From Symbiodinium natans (lineage: Eukaryota > Sar > Dinophyceae > Suessiales > Symbiodiniaceae): 64,000 nucleotides of DNA. Below are positions 18,506 to 30,962 of this stretch, piece by piece. The notes below the pieces were generated by a model that was not told where the DNA came from, ran no database searches, and worked only from the letters and a program-made list of their open reading frames with translations. The DNA is taken from NCBI GenBank assembly GCA_905221605.1, contig CAJNDS010001591.1:308040-372039 (forward strand), written 5' to 3'. The position numbers were made by a program, and so were the translations under genes. Numbering within the stretch: the first letter of the stretch is position 1; each line of letters begins with the position of its first letter.

Positions 18506-18680
18506 GGGTTTAGGGTTTAGGGTTTAGGGTCTAGGGTCTAGGGTCGAGGCTTTAGGCTTTAGGCTTTAGGCTTTAGGCTTTAGGCTTTAGGCTTTAGGCT
18601 TTAGGCCTGAAGCCTTAGGCTTTAGGCTTTAGGCTTTAGGCTTTAGGCTTTAGGGTTAGTCTTTAGGGTTTAGGGCTTAG
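18506..18680 (+). repeat. TTTAGGC variant array
   Basis: TTTAGGG units give way to about 14 near-identical TTTAGGC units (18549-18655), then back to TTTAGGG. A single variant has been locally amplified. Confidence 0.93.
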
Positions 18681-19584
18681 GGTTTGGGGTTTCGGGCTTT
18701 TCAGAGCTCATGGGTTCTCCTACTAACCCCCGTCTAGACAAACCCCACTAGGTTCCCCCCATGATTAAGGCTATTAAGGGATAATTAAGGCCTATTCAGG
18801 CGATTAAAAGGGGGTTTAGGGTTTAGGGTTTAGGGGGGAACTAGGGGGGGGGTAGTATAGATTTCTTCCGAGCAGAAGAACCCCTGGAGGCTTTCTACCC
18901 GGAAAACAGATGGACTACTATGATCGACTGCCTTCCACTGCTCCAGCAGGGAAATAAACCCAAACATGCATCCAAATGCCCATGGCTTCCCGGGGCACAG
19001 CCTTGTCTTTTTTTTCTGCGCCGCAACTCCAAACTTAAACGCTAAACTTCTAGCGAGCCCCTCTAAACTCAAGACCTTGAACCCAGAAATCTAGACTGCG
19101 TACTTGCAAGGAAATGGAGCCCATCCCGTGTTGCTGCGGCCTCACAACCATCTGCAGCTGCTGGGGTATGGTTTGGGGTTTAGGGTTTAGGGTTCAGGGC
19201 TTAGGGTCGTAAAGTTCTGCCTCAAGATCTTGAAGTGAAGTGCCCAACAAGCGAAACAAAGCCAAACAGTCCCATTACCCCCTCCCCCTCCTGGAGCCAT
19301 ATCGCTCACGCTACTCGTGATATGTCCTTGGATCTTGTATAAACAGGGATACAACCTAACTCCCAAGGAGACCATAGAGGTTCGTGTTGGAACCTTCTCG
19401 GAGAGAATCACTAAACCCTAAACCCTAAGCTAGGGTTTAGGGTTTAGGGTTTAGGATTTAGGGTTTAGGGTTTAGGGTTTAGGGTTTAGGGTTTGGGGTT
19501 TAAACCCTAAACTTGCCCAGCAGCCAAGCTGGGGACTTGCTTCTGGATGCTGGCCACTCGTGCACCTGTGAGAACTTTCCGCGG

Positions 19585-19692
19585 GTTTAGGGTTTAGGGT
19601 TTAGGGTTTAGGGTTTAGGGTTTAGGGTTTAGGGTTTAGGGTTTAGGGTTTAGGGTTTAGGGTTTAGGGTTTAGGGTTTAGGGTTTAGGGTT
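19585..19692 (+). repeat. TTTAGGG block
   Basis: About 15 perfect units in an intron, ending in TTTTCGGG variants. Confidence 0.96.
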
Positions 19693-20407
19693 TTCGGGTT
19701 GAGGGTTTTCGGGTGGTAGGGTTTTGGGGTTCAGTGTTGAAGGGTTTTAGGGTTTCAGGGTTAATATCGGGGCCTTAATAGCTAGAATAGGATTTTGGGG
19801 GTTATTATACTTACAAAGGGGCCATACTATTCGTAATTATTCCGAGGTGGTTGTTTTTGTCTTCCTCGGTGAGCTACGCGTCGCTTTAAAACTAAACCCG
19901 AAGTACACTTTTTGACTACATGAACGCCCGGCTGCTCCAGCCCTAAACCCTAAACCCTCAACCCTCAACCCTAAGCCCTAAGCCCTAAGCCCTAAACCCT
20001 AAACCCTCAGCCCTAAACTCTAAAGCCTACACCCTGGCACCCAAGCTTGCCTGTTTGAGCATCGAGCACGTCGAAAGAGAGCTCGGAGCAAGGACCGCAG
20101 GGGAGAGGACACCTCGAAGGGTGCTTAGGGCTAAGGGCTCAGGGCTTTGAATCTTCCGAGAACATTGATTCAATAGAATACTGCATCCATATACCCGAAA
20201 CCCTAAACCCAAGTGACCCAAACCCTAAACCCTAAAACCTAAACCCTGAATCCTGAACCCTAAACCCTAAACCCCAAATGGCGCCACATCAAAAGAAGAA
20301 CAAGCAAATTAGGCAAAGGGGCCACACCGCGGGCTGGCAGCAACCTCCGTGCACCTCCAGCACCTCCAGCTATAGGGTTCTTAAGAAAGGTTTAGGGCTC
20401 TTAAGAA

Positions 20408-20550
20408 AGGTTTAGGGCTTAGGGCTTAGGGCTTAGGGCTTAGGGCTTAGGGCTTAGGGCTTAGGGCTTAGGGCTTAGGGCTTAGGGCTTAGGGTTTAGG
20501 GTTTAGGGTTTAGGGTTTAGGGTTTAGTACTTTAGGGTTTAGGGTTTAGG
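20408..20550 (+). repeat. CTTAGGG variant array then TTTAGGG
   Basis: About 12 identical CTTAGGG units followed by TTTAGGG units and a G-rich tract. Confidence 0.93.
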
Positions 20551-21031
20551 GGGGGGAGGGGGGGGGTTCAAGGGGGTATCCTGTTTAGGGTCTAGGGCTT
20601 AAGCTTGGGTTACATACCCCCCTTGAACCCCCCCTCCCTTAAGAACCCTAGAATTCTCCAATGCGAATGGCATTCAGCTAGATACGTTCGAAGATGCTTC
20701 GTAGCTGCGGTTTAGGGTTTAGGGTTTAGAGCTCAGGGTTTAGGGCTTGGGGTTCGAAACTTTGAAGCATCCACAATGTGCCATGCACAAAGCCCCAACG
20801 CCCTCAAGGCCCAGAACCCTTGTAGCCCCCCCTGAGACCCCAAACCTAAAACCCAAAACCGTAGACCCTGAACGCCTAAAACCCCCCAAAACCCTAAAAC
20901 CCCGAAAGCCCCAAACCAATTCAAAAGCCGAAGCCCCTAAACCTATCCTAAACCCCCCCAATTCACAACCCTCCACCCCCAATTCAAAACCCCAACCCCG
21001 AGAATCCCCAAGACCCACCCATATCCTACCC

Positions 21032-21093
21032 GGGACCCTCTTCACCTACAGTTTTATGGGTCATGCCTACTAGTTAAGGGTGGTTACGACTAA
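21032..21093. mobile_element. Family E element truncated by CCCTAAA block
   Basis: Matches 10920-10994 up to CGACTAAAC, exactly where CCCTAAA units begin; the CTGTAGGTAAA end is missing. Confidence 0.75.
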
Positions 21094-22012
21094 ACCCTAA
21101 ACCCTAAACCCTAAACCCTAAACCCTAAACCCCAAACCCCAAACCCCCCTAAAAGCCTCCGTATTGAAGGCATCTCGGAGCTTGAAGTTGTAGTTGCAGC
21201 ACCGAAGCGGGTCGCGGAACGAGCCTCGACTTTGCGCCCTTCTCTTCCAGGGGTGTCTTCGGGTTTAGGGTTTAGGGTTTAGGGTTTAGGGTTTAGGGTT
21301 GAGGGTTTAGGGTTTAGGGCTGCTTTAGGAGCTTAACTTAAGCCGCTTAAGTTCTGAGGGCCTGTTGGGGCTCTTGGGGGTTTTAGGGGGGCTCTTGGGG
21401 GCTTATGGCTCTCAGGGGGTTTAGGGTGTAGGGGGCTTAGGGCTTTCGGGGTGGGTGCAATGCAATCTCAGCAGGGAAACCTAGCTTCTGCTGCGTCACG
21501 TCGTCGAAGACCTGCATTGCAGACTTCGCGCGCATGCAACTTCTGCTGTCAGGCATGTATTGTCGCAACCGGACTCCTAACCCTAAACCCTAAACCCTAA
21601 CCCCTAACCCCCAAACCCTAAACCCTAAACCCACATATTCTGCTATTGATGAACGCCTCTCCCAGTCTCCGGGCCTCTGCGGTGGGTCGGCAAAAGCCTC
21701 AGCAACTCCGGATCATAGAGGCGCAGACTCTCAATTAAACCCATGGTTCGGGGTTTAGAGTTTAGAGTTTAGCGCTGAGGGTTTCTCAGGCTGCGCTGGT
21801 TCCCAATGGTGACTGCCGGAATCTTCGCCTCAGCGCAGCTCCCTCGTCCCCAAAGCACTGGAAGCACCGGGGTCAAGACAGCAGCAAACGCACTGCATCG
21901 GCCGCCGCATCGTCAGGAAACTGGGCGGATGAACTCGCAAACATCACACATATGCTTCTAACTACCCGAGTGGCACGCCCTGGCTCTGCATATCTCTATA
22001 GACATGGGGGTT

Positions 22013-22125
22013 TACGAAAATGCTGGGATATAAACCTCCAAATAGTAGGGTTACCTTATAATCAGGACCCCAATAAGGTACCCCCCCCCCCCCCCCCCCC
22101 CCCCCAATTTCGGAAACCGCCACAT
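22013..22125. mobile_element. Family A element with C25 tract
   Basis: Inverted orientation relative to other copies; GGTACC is followed by 25 C (22081-22105) before AATTTCGGAAACCGCCACAT. Confidence 0.78.
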
Positions 22126-24621
22126 GGCTGCGGCTTCAGCCTCTGCATGTACTGCCCCGGTGGTGTGTGGAGAACGTCCACCTCCCAGCTGGCACCTCAA
22201 ACGGCAACGACACGACTTTGTCAACTCTGGATGCCAAAGACTCAAAGCCACAGCGCTACAGGCAAGCCCTCAGAGCCCAGAATGAGGTATCTTGTGCTCA
22301 GGCCCTCCCTCTGCAAGAATGTGAGAGGACCCGAACTTCCTAACTATGGGAACCAGTAAGTAGTCAGTTACCGCGTAGTTTACATGGCCCGTGAACCTCC
22401 CTTAATTGCGGAACCCCTATATGCCCCGTATATACTCTGTGAGACCCAAGGGCCCATACTTCAGAACCGGCACCACGCATCTTCCCCTCAACCCGAAACC
22501 CGAAACCTAACGGGATCATGCAACTACCCCTAAACCCTAAACCCCCTTAGATGCAGTTTGGGCTCATTCATGTAAGCAAGATCGCTGCAGCTGCCGCCGG
22601 AGGCAGTCGGTCCTGCTGCTTGTGAGCTCAAGAAGCAAACAAAAGCCTAAACTCCCTAAACCCCACATGGTCCCTTACCCTCTCCAAGGCGCTCTGAAGC
22701 TTGGAGTTTGCAGGGTAGATGTGGGGGTTTTGAAGGGTTCCCCATTTAAGGGCCCTTTTTAGGGATCATGTAACTACCCAAAAGACGATAAACGGACTCA
22801 GTAACCCTATCAACCAAAGTAACCCTAAGCGTGGACGTGCAGTCAAGTACAGGCCTTTCAATCGCGTAGAAGAGCTGATTGCCAAGCCGATCCTCCACGG
22901 AGTATCGGTTCCTTGGAAATGCTACCCTGATATTTGGTTAGGTTTTAAGCTTGTCGGCTTTCTGTAGGCGCTACAGGGTTTAGGGCTTTTCGGCTTAAGG
23001 GGTTGAGGGTCATAGGGCTTGAGTTTTGGGGTTGAAGGTTGATATTTGGGAAGCTTGCATCCCACCCGGCCCCGGTAGCCAGAAATCAGGATGAAGCCCT
23101 AGAAATGGGCTCAATGGCCCTGCTGTTGGCTAGAAAATGTTTGAAAGGTCTGCCATTACCCCCTTCTTCTTCTTCAAGAAGAAACCCTAAACCCTAAACC
23201 CTAAGCCCTCAGCCCTAAGCCCTAAACCCTAAACCGTAACCCTCAAACCTAACCCGGAGCCCTGTCTGGCCTTGCATGGCTTTGCAGTCCCTTTCTGGCC
23301 CCCTGCATGCACCCTGAACTCTGACGTTGTAAAGTGTGTTGAGGATTTGCAGCGCCTTCGATGGAAGACGGTGGGAATTGAGGGCGGCAGCCCTGGACCC
23401 TAAAAGGCAATCATTTGGATGGTGGCCTGTGGAAGCTCACGGCATAAAAGTTGTCGGACTGCATTGAAATATAGACTTCGCGTCTCATGCCCCTCCCCCC
23501 CACACCCCAAACACCCCTGTGTGTGTGGGGCGTCATTTCCACATCGTACTTGCCCTAACCCTAAACCCGAAACCCTAAACCCTAAACCTTAATCCCTAAA
23601 CCCTAAACCCTAAACCCGAACCCCTCCACAAGGACATCTTTTGCAGCTTCAGCAACCGGGCTTCGATCTCGGCCCCTAGGAAGGTTGTCACCTTCGATCA
23701 GGTTTAAGGTGCAGGGTTTAGGGTTTAGGGGTTAGGGTGATGGATTTGGGAATTTCAGAGTTTAGGGGCCTTGGTGATTTAGGGTTTAGGGTCTGAGAAT
23801 TAGGGTTCTCGTCTCGAATCACTCACGCCCGCCTCCTGCAACCAGCTGACCCGCTCGCGTACCTGCATGTGATCACTGGCCTCCCTAAACCGTAAACCCT
23901 AAACCCTGAACCCTCAACCCTAAACTCAGTGAAAGCCGGAAAAAAAATTCAAAATTGGAGTGACATGAAATACGAATACTCGGCTACTTTCCTTCTGATC
24001 GCCCCTAAACCCTAAGCCCTGAACCCCACACCCTAAACCCCAAACCCTAGACACTAGTAACCACCTAGTTCGCTATCACCATCAAGCACCGGGCTCTCTG
24101 ATGGCCTGAAGCTCTGGGACGCTCGCAAGCAGGGCCTGAGTTTGGGCCACTTACTGGCAGAAGGGTTTAGGGTTGAGGGTTTAGGGCAAGAGGGAGCCCA
24201 AGGGGGCAACACGGGCTTTCAGGGCTTAGGTAGGGATCCCCCCTCCCCAAAGGAACCCCTTAAGGGCTTGGAGAGGGACCCCCGAAAAAAACCGAATATC
24301 CCTCCTAACCCCTAAAGCCCTAAAGCCCTAAACCCCTAAAGCCCTAAACCCCTAAAGCCCTAAGCCCCTAAAGCACTAAAGCCCTAAACCCCTAAACCCC
24401 CCCCCCATCACCACCACGAACCCTCCTTCCAAGCTGTTTGCAAGCGAGACGCCAAGGCGGGGTGGCCCATGACCTGCCAAGGCTGGATGTAAAACCTCCC
24501 TTGCCTTTTCGCCTTGGGGGTTCGAGATTTTTGTCGGGTTTATTTTTAGGGTTCAGGGTATAGGGTTTAGGGTTCAGGGGTTTAGGGTTTAGGGTTTAGG
24601 AATGCAAAACCTCCTTGCCAT

Positions 24622-24716
24622 TTGGGGGTTTCCGGAATTAGGGGGGGGTACCTTATTGGGGTCCTTATTGTAAGGGAATCCTACCATTTGGGGTCGATAC
24701 TAACGTAAACCCCCAT
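24622..24716. mobile_element. Family A element
   Basis: Complete copy closely matching the consensus interior. Confidence 0.8.
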
Positions 24717-24962
24717 ATTGCCTTATGGGTTTTGATTTTCGGGCATTGCAGGCCTTTTTAGGGGATTTAGGGGTTTCGTTGCCATTTTGCCTTTGGGGTC
24801 TTAGGGGCTGTTTAGGGGGTAGGGTGTTTCGGGTCCAGGAAGGGAAGTTTGAAGTTGGTTTAGGGTCTAAGGATTTTAGGGGCTAGAGTTTACGGGGTTT
24901 AGGGTTTAGGGTTTAGTGTTTAGGGTGTAGGGTGTGGCGTTTAGGGTTTAGGGGTTGGACAC

Positions 24963-25674
24963 CTGATCCCGTGCCCGCGCCTGCTGTGCTGGTGGAGCCG
25001 ATGCCAGTGGCACGTACGCCATGGCTGCGGATGGCCCGGCTGGCTGCGTGAAAGAGTTTGTCAGACTCATCGGTTTTCGCTGCGGCCCTCACGAGCTGGG
25101 AAGCCTTGACCAAAGGATCTGCCTTTACCGGGTGTCCTCTCTATACATCTTCAAACGTGCTTGAAGGCACTGGAGCCAAGTCAAATGTGCGTGCAGCGCT
25201 CTTACAGTCACAACCGCCCAAATGCCACGGGAAGTAAATGAGTGCTAAAAGGTGTTGATGATCCAGAAGCCCTACCATAGGGGTTGTTACAAGATACCAG
25301 TTTTTGGGTTCACTTGGTCCCCAAGGCGTTCCCGGCCAACGATCCCTAACCCTAAACCCTCAACCTTAAACCCTAGACCCTAAACCCTAAACGGCCCTAA
25401 ACCCTAAACCCTAAACCCTCAACCCTAAGCCCTAAGCCCTAAGCCCTGAGCCCTAAGCCCTAAGCCCTAAGCCCTAAGCCCTAAACCCTAAACCCCAACC
25501 TAAGGAACTCGCTCGCGACCACGAAGGCAGGGCCCGCCTGTCGAGTTGCCTTTGGATCCTGAAGGGCATCCGCCAACTACATTTGCAGATCTTTGGGTTA
25601 GGGTTTAGGGTTTAGGGTTTAGGGTTTAGGGTTTAGGGTTTAGGGTTTAGGGTTTAGGGTTTAGGGTTTAGGGT

Positions 25675-25741
<67 letters not shown>

Positions 25742-27775
25742 GGTTTAGGGTTCATGTACGCACCTTTGCCCGTACTCCCCTTAGAGCTTAGAACCTTAAG
25801 ACACGATACTTGCAATACTCCCTCGCGTTTGAGATCAACAAAATCTGTACACGATATCTTCCGAGGAGACCACACGAGTAGCAAAACAGCAATCCCCAAA
25901 AAGCATTGGAGGACCGTGGTTTGCACGATGGGGGAAAGCTGGCATATGGAGCATTGTTGGGGGATTCGGCTGTCATCTGGTGCTGCGGCCTGTGCAAGCA
26001 TCACACTACTGTGAGACATGTGGGCATTCTACGAAGTAGGGGCACTCCCCACATACCACAGCGAAAGCCCCTTCTAAGGTTTCCCCCAAATACCCTAAAT
26101 AAACCCTAAACCCTAAACCCTGAACCCTAAAACCCGACAACTTGGGATGTTGCCTCGTCCCACTTCAGAAGCGCTCCAATCTCATCGCGGGGCCTTGGCC
26201 ATCCGAAGGACTCACCCCTGAGCACCAGATGAACCACTCAAAATTTCGGTTTGGGGTGTAATTCGGGTTTAGGGATATACCCCCCCCCCCCCCCCCCCGC
26301 TGCCGATGAATCTAAGGATAAGGTCAGGTCTGCTCGAGTCGACTCGCTTCGACTTGATATGACTTGATGTAAGCACGCCGGATTGTCTTCCTTGAAGACT
26401 GAATGAAACCTAAAAGGGTTCCTGGTCCACATACCTTACTCGGGGTTGCAGTAGTATAGGGCATATGTTCCCAAAAGCAGGGTTCGTGTGGTCCCCAAGG
26501 TGTCACCTTAAGAACCCTAACCCTAAACCCTAAACCCTAAGCCCTGAACCCTGAACCCTAAACCCTAAACCCTAAACACTAAACCCTAAACCCTGAACCC
26601 TAAACCCTAAACTGAGCGGGAGGCTGCTCGTAATTTGTCGGCGCAGGCAGGGCCTGCAGAGAGCTGGGCCAGGCTCTGCGGTTTGCGGTTTAGGGTTTAG
26701 GGTTTATAGGGCTTAGGGCCTAGGGCTTAGGGCTTAGGGTTTAGGGTTTAGGGTTTGGGGTTTGGGGTTTGGGGTTTGGGGTTTGGGGTTTGGGGTTTGG
26801 GGTTTGGGGTTTGGGGTTTGGGGTTTGGGGTTTGGGGTTTGGGGTTTGGGTTCGGGGCCTATACCAACCAAAATTGTGCAGGGAATGGACCAAGCACGAT
26901 TCTGGATAAGAAGCAGGCGCAGGTGCAAAGCCCTTCCGCACGCACATAGTCGGTTATGATTTGGTTAGGGGCCAATGCAACAACGATTTCTATAGCATTT
27001 CTGGGTAAATACGCTGAAAATATGTTCCACATGAACCAGAAGAATACAATACCATCGTCCTAAGCCCTGCAAACCCTAACCCTGAACCCTCAACCGTAAA
27101 CCCCAAACCCTAAACCCCAAATCCGAAACCCCAAACCCTACCATCCGCAACGACGACCGCCTCCTGACGTGGAGCAGGCTTCTGGTTGTCAATCGCAGCT
27201 GCCAGAGCGGTTTCATCGAAAGGGGCATTCGGGTCTTTTGAGGGATTATAGGGATTTTTAGAGGTTGGAGGTTTGTATAGGTCTTTTTTTGTAAAAGGGG
27301 GGGGGGTGAAAAAAGTGGGATGTTAGGGTTTTAGGGTTTAGAAAGTTTATAGAGTATATAGGTTCTAAGCGGTTGTAGGGATTAGAAGGTCATAGGGTTT
27401 CTGGAGTATAGGACTCATGGGCGTCGAGAATGAGTCACTCGATTGATCCATTCTTCGTTTCAGATCGCCTCATGCCGTAGGGGCAACGAGATACGTTGGG
27501 CAAGAGGAACCTAAGCACCCTAAACCCTAAACCCTAAACCCAAACCCTAAACCCTAAACCCTAAACCCTAAACCCTAAACCCTAAACCCTAAACCCTAAA
27601 CCCCAAACCCCAAACCCTAAACCCTAAACCCTAAACCCTAAACCCTAAACCCTACACGCCGCAGAAGCCGGAGGATGTATCTCGCACCACTGCGTTCGGG
27701 CCTGGTTTCGGCTGAGCCGCAGGAACACCCGCCGGTGCGGGCGTCGCCGGTGGATCGGGCTCGGCCTTTCTCCAC
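24963..27775 (-). CDS. Unidentified gene, seven phase-consistent exons
   Basis: Exons at 27775-27660, 27234-27142, 26653-26613, 26210-26142, 25558-25500, 25200-25142 and 25118-24963 join in one frame for about 197 codons. Split codons are completed across each junction (donors GC, GT, GT, GT, GT, GA, GT). The first exon is Pro/Ala-rich (PPATPAPAGVPAAQPKPGPN); later parts look helical (for example ALHAHLTWLQCLQARLKMYN and PLVKASQLVRAAAKTDESDK). The chain surely extends both ways, with a likely exon at 28191-28115. I do not recognise the family. Introns hold CCCTAAA/TTTAGGG blocks, family B elements and a TTTGGGG array. Confidence 0.6.
25597..25748 (+). repeat. TTTAGGG then TTGAGGG variant array
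   Basis: About 11 TTTAGGG units followed by about 10 identical TTGAGGG units. Confidence 0.94.
26399..26500. mobile_element. Family B element
   Basis: Copy in an intron of the 24963-27775 gene; ends TGAATGAAACCTAAAAGGGTT and GGTTCGTGTGGTCCCCAAGG. Confidence 0.75.
26736..26858 (+). repeat. TTTGGGG variant array
   Basis: About 15 identical TTTGGGG units after a short TTTAGGG stretch, within an intron of the 24963-27775 gene. A similar TTTGGGG array lies at 47109-47165. Confidence 0.94.
27516..27654 (-). repeat. CCCTAAA block
   Basis: About 19 units with two CCCCAAA variants; it starts next to the donor of the exon at 27660-27775. Confidence 0.95.
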
Positions 27776-27776
27776 C

Positions 27777-27955
27777 TGCAGCTTGCTGTTTTCTTAGCAG
27801 GGAATGGGGGAAGGAGGTACCTAGTTACCTTATACTCCCTTAAAGGGTATATGTGCAGCTTACTGTTTTCTTAGCAGGGAATGGGGGAAGGAGGTACCCT
27901 ATACTCCCTTAAGGGGTATATGTGGGGCCCTAACCCCCGCATTCCCTGCTAACCA
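27777..27955. mobile_element. Family D element with tandem duplication
   Basis: CAGCTTGCTGTTTTCTTAGC and about 78 bp of following sequence are repeated (27777 and 27855). The element closes with CATTCCCTGCTAACCAA. The first copy abuts the acceptor of the exon at 27660-27775. Confidence 0.7.
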
Positions 27956-28114
27956 ACAGAAACGCAACAGACGTCGGGCATCCTGCATGGAGCTAGTTCT
28001 GTAAGAGCTTGTATGGTCAGAAGTTCCGCGTAGGATTTATGGACATTTGTGGACCCTACCCTCAGCGGTTTGCGGGGGCTTAGGGCTTTAGGATTAGAAC
28101 CTTCAACCTTAAAC

Positions 28115-28191
28115 CAGCAAAGTTTGGTGCAAAAGTCAGCTGCGTGCGCTCGCCAGCCTTGCCACAGGTGGTCGTGAGGAGGTGCTCGTCG
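28115..28191 (-). CDS. Candidate exon
   Basis: GCAG acceptor and GTTTAAGG donor; reads DEHLLTTTCGKAGERTQLTF then APNFA. It lies just upstream of the seven-exon chain, but its phase does not join directly, so one exon between may be missing. Confidence 0.5.
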
Positions 28192-28865
28192 CTGCCTACG
28201 CATGCGGCTCTCCGTCTCCCGAGGGTGCTCACGCAGAGAAAATTAAGTTAAACTAGAGTTTAGGGTTAAACCCTAAACCCTAAACACCAAACCCGAAACC
28301 CTAAATCCTAAACTCAGACCCTTCCACAAATTTACGATGGCTTCAGGCAGCTCACAAACGGACATGTTGCCGTAAAGCAACGCAAATCATGTGGCTGAGA
28401 TGTGCTCCTGTGACTGAAACCTGTCCCCCGCCTTGTTGTTTCCACAAACATGGACACTCGCACAAGCTGCCTGCAAACTCCAAGGCAAACGCTAAACCCT
28501 AAACCCAACACCCTAAACCCCGAGACGAACCCGTCTCTTATCTAGAAACCGAGGTTTAGAAGTTTTAAGGTTATTAGGTGCCGTGCATGGCCTTGTCCTC
28601 CAAAGCACGAACCTCACTGACACGCTCACCACTCAGCATGCCCCCGTGTCTGCCAAAAAAAGACTTTGCACCGCAAGAACGGCTACCCAGAAAGCAATTG
28701 GCAGGCTTAAACTCAAATCTGCATGAGGCGGATTCGGGGTTGCGAGGGCAGGGCTAGTGTACTTGGGGTCCTGAGGGGGGTTGGATATCTTTTGCATTCT
28801 GCACCCCTAAACCCTAACCCCGAATAACCCTAAACCCTAAACCCTAATCACCCTAAACCCTAAAC

Positions 28866-28951
28866 CGCAGCTCTGTGTCAAGTGTACTCAGTAAGGATGG
28901 AACCTGGGGCGCATCGTCCAGTGGCAGAACTCTGGCTCCACGCATTCGCGC
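28866..28951 (-). CDS. Candidate exon
   Basis: CCAG|G acceptor and GTTTAGGG donor enclose 28 codons plus two bases, beginning ARMRGARVLPLDDAPQVPSL. Confidence 0.55.
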
Positions 28952-29650
28952 CTGGAGCACCAGTTTCGTCAAAGACACGAAGATCGACTCGGAACTTCCC
29001 CGGAAACCAACATTTGTCGTGGTTTTAAGGCTCTCACATCCGAATTCTTAGGCCCTGGAAGTATAGGGTAAGTCGTTCTAAGGAAAGCTCCATAGAATGC
29101 TACCGAAGTGAGGTTTTTTCTGTCCCCCGAGTCGAAACGCCTTCGCCCATTGCGGGAGAGCTCCGCAAAGGGGGGCTTCCCGTCATTTAGGGCGTTTCTT
29201 GCGCGTTTCCGAACAGGACGCCCATACGCCCCAAAAAACACACTCACCAATATTGACAAACCATAACTAGTCGTAAATATACGAAAGACCTATCTGACCT
29301 CATCTTGGAGTTCTCTTTTGCATGGAGCAGCGAGAATTTCACTGGCTGGGAACGCTCCTCAGCCCGAGGGGTTTAGGGTTTAGGGTTTAGGGTTTAGGGT
29401 TCAGAGTTTAGGGTTTAGGGTTTAGGGTTTAGGGTTTAAGGTTTAGGGTTTAGGGTTTAGGGACCCACGGAGAGATCTCTACACCAACCATGGGCCAACT
29501 GCAGCCAAGCTGCCAAGATGGCGCCATCACGGTAGCGAGAGAGCTCCTATACGGGACAGATCACCCAGCACTCACAAGGGACTTATGGGGGGCTTCCGAA
29601 AAATGTTTGGGGAGGATATAAACTGACCCTATCCCCCCTAAACCCTAAAC

Positions 29651-29740
29651 CCCTGACCCCTTTGTGGGACGTATCCGGAAAAAGGCATACGACAGAAGAA
29701 TCTCGGAGGGTCGATGTCCTTCGCCTCGTCCTTCCAGCGC
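29651..29740 (-). CDS. Candidate exon
   Basis: GCAG|G acceptor and GTTTAGGG donor enclose exactly 30 codons beginning ALEGRGEGHRPSEILLSYAF. The exon runs straight into a telomere unit. Confidence 0.55.
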
Positions 29741-30540
29741 CTGCGACCTCAAAAACCAGCAAATTCGGCGCCGCACGCCCAACCCAAGCCATATGAGACC
29801 TGAACAAAGCCTACAAACCCTATAAAGCCTAAACTCCATCAAACCAAAAGCACCCTGTACACTTGACTCTCAAAGCTTCAAACACCCCAAAGCCTCTACT
29901 GAAGCCTCGGAAGCCTAAACTACTATTTGCTTCCCCCCAAAAACATTAATAATTCCTTGTAGGGGCAATATATGGATTATTATTCTCTTGCTTCTTTGGC
30001 GGGCTCTTAAGCAAACCGTAGGGTTTAGGGTTTAGGGTTTAGGGTTTAGGGTTTAGGGTTTAGGGTTTAGGTTTTAGGGTTTAGGGTCTCTTAAGCAAAC
30101 CGTAGCAAACCCATCCGGGCACCGGGCTCTGGCCGCACAGAGACCGCAGGAAGCCCAGGGTCGAGGCAGCGTTCAGTGCGAGGCCACTCCGGAGTGGCCA
30201 AGGCCTTGGCCCCAAGGGTTTAGGGTTTAGGGTTTAGGGTTTAGGGTTTAGGGTTTAGGGTTTAGGGTTTAGGGAACCCTCTGAACTTCTGCAGAACTCA
30301 TATAAGAAATTGAAGAATCCTATGGAAAAACGGGGCTTTGAACACCCTCTAAGGAAAAGAAAGCCCTGTCCCTCTTGGTTTGGGATCTAGTTAGGGTTTA
30401 TAAGGCTTTGGGCTTCGGGCTTGTCGGGCACAAAATGGAGCTTTGCAAGAAGGCCGAGCGCCACACGTCCGTGCGAGCGGCTTCTCCGCATCCTGCCACA
30501 CCTTGTCAACGCAACGCATTTAGGCACTTTTCTTACTGTT

Positions 30541-30659
30541 GGTTAGTAGGGAATGGGGGAATGAGGTGGGTATATAATCCCTTATAAAGTATATATACAT
30601 ATATATAGGATTATATAGGGGGGTTCAGGGTACCTCATTCCCTCATTCCCTACTAACCA
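30541..30659. mobile_element. Family D inverted-repeat element
   Basis: Perfectly paired ends GGTTAGTAGGGAATG and CATTCCCTACTAACC around an AT-rich core. Confidence 0.82.
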
Positions 30660-30962
30660 AGTGTTGTCTGCCTTCCAGGCCCGAAGCTCCAGCTCAAACG
30701 ATGACACACGCATTGCCTGCACGATCCCGAGCTCCCCGCCCCACCGTATGTCAGGGCGCCCGGCCTCAAGTTGAGAGACGGAACCCAAAAACCAACCCCT
30801 TCGAATGCTACTGAACATGCAGTGGACAAAGTGCAATGAAGGGCGAGGGGGTGGGGACCTGCTCTTCGTTCAAAAAAAGGTGGATTTCCCAAATATCAGG
30901 GGTATCCCAGGAACCCCAACATGGACACCCCTATTTGGGCGAAACCTCCGATGCTGCCACGC

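Larger units (their letters stand above)
12509..24962 (-). other. Exon-bearing mosaic, gene(s) unidentified
   Basis: Telomere blocks and inverted-repeat elements alternate with GC-rich minus-strand segments bounded by AG and GT/GC/GA. Besides the separate entries, likely exon cores lie near 13.0 kb (58-codon minus-strand frame ending at 12928), 13.6-13.7, 13.95, 14.87, 15.47, 16.0, 16.45, 17.05, 18.2, 18.95, 19.1, 19.5, 21.2, 21.5, 21.7, 21.85, 22.6, 23.35, 23.67, 23.85, 24.12 and 24.45 kb. Many GC-rich pieces are open in two or three frames, so only phase-consistent joins are trusted. No family was recognised apart from the WW-like exon. Confidence 0.5.

Noticed and set aside
28905..28980. 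tRNA-like start (GTCCAGTGGC)
   Set aside because: No matching acceptor stem or T-arm; the stretch is read better as a coding exon.
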